Shown: positions 62,294 to 64,000 of the stretch, one piece after another | How positions within the stretch are numbered: position 1 is the stretch's first letter | How the letters are laid out: each line of letters opens with the position of its first letter | From: Janibacter sp. CX7 | GTDB lineage: Bacteria; Actinomycetota; Actinomycetes; Actinomycetales; Dermatophilaceae | Assembly: GCF_024362365.1 (NCBI RefSeq) | Contig: NZ_CP101464.1 | Location: 2,914,001-2,978,000 of the forward strand | Reading direction: 5' to 3' | Length of the DNA: 64,000 bases | The notes under the pieces: model-generated | What the model was told of the DNA's origin: nothing | Database searches by the model: none | Seen by the model: only the letters and a program-made list of their open reading frames with translations | Made by a program: the position numbers and the translations under genes

Positions 62294-64000
62294 TGAGCCG
62301 CTGACGGGCTCCGCTGTGGCCGAGGTCTCCCCCTTCGTCACCGGACCCTGCTCCAGGGCGGTGCCCTCGACGTCGAGGTCCGGCAGGATCCGGTCGAGCC
62401 AGCGGGGCATCCACCAGGCGCCCTCACCGAGCAGGTGCATCACCGCAGGAGTGAGGGTCATCCGCACGAGGAGCGCGTCGACGAGGACTCCGACGGCGAG
62501 CGCAAAGCCGATCGGCCGGATCATCGTCAGGTGGGCGAAGATGAAGCCCGCGAAGACCGCCGCCATGATCAGGGCCGCGGCGAGCACGACCTTGGCGCCG
62601 TGGGTGAAGCCGTGCCGCACCGCAGCGCGGGCGTCGGCGCCGTGGGCGTGCGCCTCCTTCATCCCGGACACGAGGAACATCTGGTAGTCCATCGCCAGGC
62701 CGAAGAGGACGCCGATGAGCATGATCGGCATGAAGCTGAGCATCGGCCCGGGGGTGTCGACACCGAGGATCGAGCCGAGCCAGCCCCACTGGTAGACCGC
62801 GACGGCGGCACCGAAGGACGCGGCGACGGACAGCAGGAAGCCGGCGGTCGCGACGAGCGGCACGAGGATGCTGCGGAAGACGATGGTGAGCAGGACGAGC
62901 GAGAGCCCGATGACGATCGCCAGGTAGGGAGGAAGCGCGGCGGCGAGCTGCTCGGAGATCTCGATGTTGGCGACGGTCTGGCCGGTGAGGCCGATCTCGG
63001 AGTGCGTCGCCGTGCCGATCGGTCCGGCGCTCGCCTTGAGGAGGCGGACGGTGTCGCTCGTCTCCTTGTCCGCCGGGCCGCCTACGGTGACGACCTGGAA
63101 GGCGAGCGTGGTCCGGTCGTCACTGACCCCGAAGGGGATGACCGCCTTGACGCCGTCGACGCTGCGCAGCTCCTTGACGAGGTGGCTCTGCTCGACGAGG
63201 ACCGCGTCCGTGTCCTTCGCCGGCTCGTCGAGGGTTGCGACGGCGATGATCGGACCGTTGGCCCCGGCGCCGAAGTTGTCCTCGACCTCGACGTAGGTCT
63301 GGTGGGCGGTGGACTCAAGCGGCTCACTCGACCCGTCCGGCAGCCCGAGGCGAAGGGAGAGCGCCGGCACCGCGATGATCCCGCACAGGGCGATGACAGC
63401 GAGCACGACGAGCGCGGGGCGCTTCGTCACGCCGTCGACGTAGCGCGACCCGAAGACCTGGTCGGTGTCGGGCCGGGCGGCATGCTTGGCCCACGCGCGC
63501 TTCGAGATGACCCGGCGGCCGACGACGTGGAGCAGGGCCGGGGTGAGCGTCAGGGCGACGCACACGGCGACGACGACGGTCGCGGCGGCGACGAGTCCCA
63601 TCTGGCCGAGGAGCGGCACGGGGGTGATGACGAGTGCGGTGAGCGCGATGGCGACGGTCGTGCCGGCGACGACGACGGCGCTGCCCGCGGTGCCGACGGC
63701 GTGCGCGATGGAGTCGGTCATCTCGCGCCCGTCGAGCAGCTGGATGCGGTGCCGGTTGACGATGAAGAGCGCGTAGTCGATGCCGACGGCGAGGCCGAGC
63801 ATGAGCGCGAGCGCCGGGGTCATCGCGTGCATGTCGAAGAAGTGCGTCGCGGTCATGGCCCCGGCGAGGCCGACGCCGACGCCGAGGAGGGCACCGGAGA
63901 TCGGCAGTCCGGCAGCGATGAGCGAGCCGAGGGCGAGGGTGAGCACGATGGCAGCGATGACCAGGCCGACGACCTCACCGGGACCGACGAGGGTGTTCTC
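62291..64000 (-). CDS. MMPL family transporter, C-terminal part
   Basis: The last 570 residues of an RND-superfamily MMPL exporter; the gene continues beyond the window. The GLAVGIDYALFIVNRHR helix holds the proton-relay Asp-Tyr pair of the first half, and LFGLAMDYQMFLVSGMKEAHAHG the matching pair of the second half. A porter domain of about 150 residues lies between the two helix bundles. MMPL proteins export lipids or drugs using the proton gradient. The stop codon TAG is shared with the next gene's -10 box. Confidence 0.92.
   Translation of the reverse strand, partial: ENTLVGPGEVVGLVIAAIVLTLALGSLIAAGLPISGALLGVGVGLAGAMTATHFFDMHAMTPALALMLGLAVGIDYALFIVNRHRIQLLDGREMTDSIAHAVGTAGSAVVVAGTTVAIALTALVITPVPLLGQMGLVAAATVVVAVCVALTLTPALLHVVGRRVISKRAWAKHAARPDTDQVFGSRYVDGVTKRPALVVLAVIALCGIIAVPALSLRLGLPDGSSEPLESTAHQTYVEVEDNFGAGANGPIIAVATLDEPAKDTDAVLVEQSHLVKELRSVDGVKAVIPFGVSDDRTTLAFQVVTVGGPADKETSDTVRLLKASAGPIGTATHSEIGLTGQTVANIEISEQLAAALPPYLAIVIGLSLVLLTIVFRSILVPLVATAGFLLSVAASFGAAVAVYQWGWLGSILGVDTPGPMLSFMPIMLIGVLFGLAMDYQMFLVSGMKEAHAHGADARAAVRHGFTHGAKVVLAAALIMAAVFAGFIFAHLTMIRPIGFALAVGVLVDALLVRMTLTPAVMHLLGEGAWWMPRWLDRILPDLDVEGTALEQGPVTKGETSATAEPVSGS

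Overview
The window is very GC-rich (roughly 70% or more by eye), uses many GTG starts, and packs genes with 4-base ATGA/GTGA overlaps. Together with a CopA-type ATPase, a NarKGHJI set, an actinobacterial-type Tad pilus locus, DinB/DUF664 proteins, DUF4235, an MMPL exporter and a 6C-like RNA, this points to a chromosome segment of an actinomycete. My inference is Micrococcales, perhaps Intrasporangiaceae-like. No phage, transposase, CRISPR array or tRNA was seen.

Layout. 1-6.4 kb: the end of a Cu+ ATPase, a Mug-type glycosylase, a GHKL-like ATPase with a hotdog thioesterase, an MFS transporter, and small membrane, VOC and GNAT genes. 6.4-14.6 kb (minus): narK-narG-narH-narJ-narI for respiratory nitrate reduction. 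14.7-19.3 kb (plus): an SDR, DUF1697, a GNAT and the HrpB helicase. 19.3-22.3 kb (minus): a broken VOC gene and a three-gene operon (SPFH, NAD-kinase-like, SRPBCC) divergent from an NrtR-type Nudix regulator, with two matching palindromes between them. 23-28.8 kb: DinB, DsbA-like, MFS, DUF1361, a second DinB and other small genes.

29-40.5 kb (plus) is a Tad/Flp pilus-like locus: CpaB-like SAF protein, ParA-like protein, TadA ATPase, TadB, TadC, Flp-like pilin, three TadE/TadG-like pseudopilins, a large membrane protein with two LysM domains and a SARP-like/BTAD C-terminus, a secreted protein and a lipoprotein. 40.5-43.6 kb (minus): a thiamine-type ECF transporter (YkoE plus a fused ATPase-ATPase-EcfT protein) behind a clear TPP riboswitch. 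43.8-49.7 kb: DUF4235, a quinone oxidoreductase, and an ABC exporter with a 1,010-residue FtsX-like permease. 49.8-54.5 kb: a KsdD-like flavoprotein, a metallophosphoesterase and a GapB-type GAPDH. 54.6-57 kb (minus): a short Gly/Asp/Ala repeat peptide, a JmjC/cupin oxygenase and a sucrase/ferredoxin-like protein, a candidate unrecognised peptide-modification cassette. 57-64 kb: a saccharopine-dehydrogenase-like gene, GNAT, enoyl-CoA hydratase, an anchored Ser/Thr-rich protein, a 500-base gene-free stretch with a probable 6C RNA, an SRPBCC protein and the end of an MMPL exporter.

Two features run across the window. Many genes start 6-8 bases after a (T/C)ANNNT box, so they are probably transcribed without a leader. 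The intergenic regions are rich in long perfect palindromes, several of them doubled, and several stop codons sit inside short tandem duplications.
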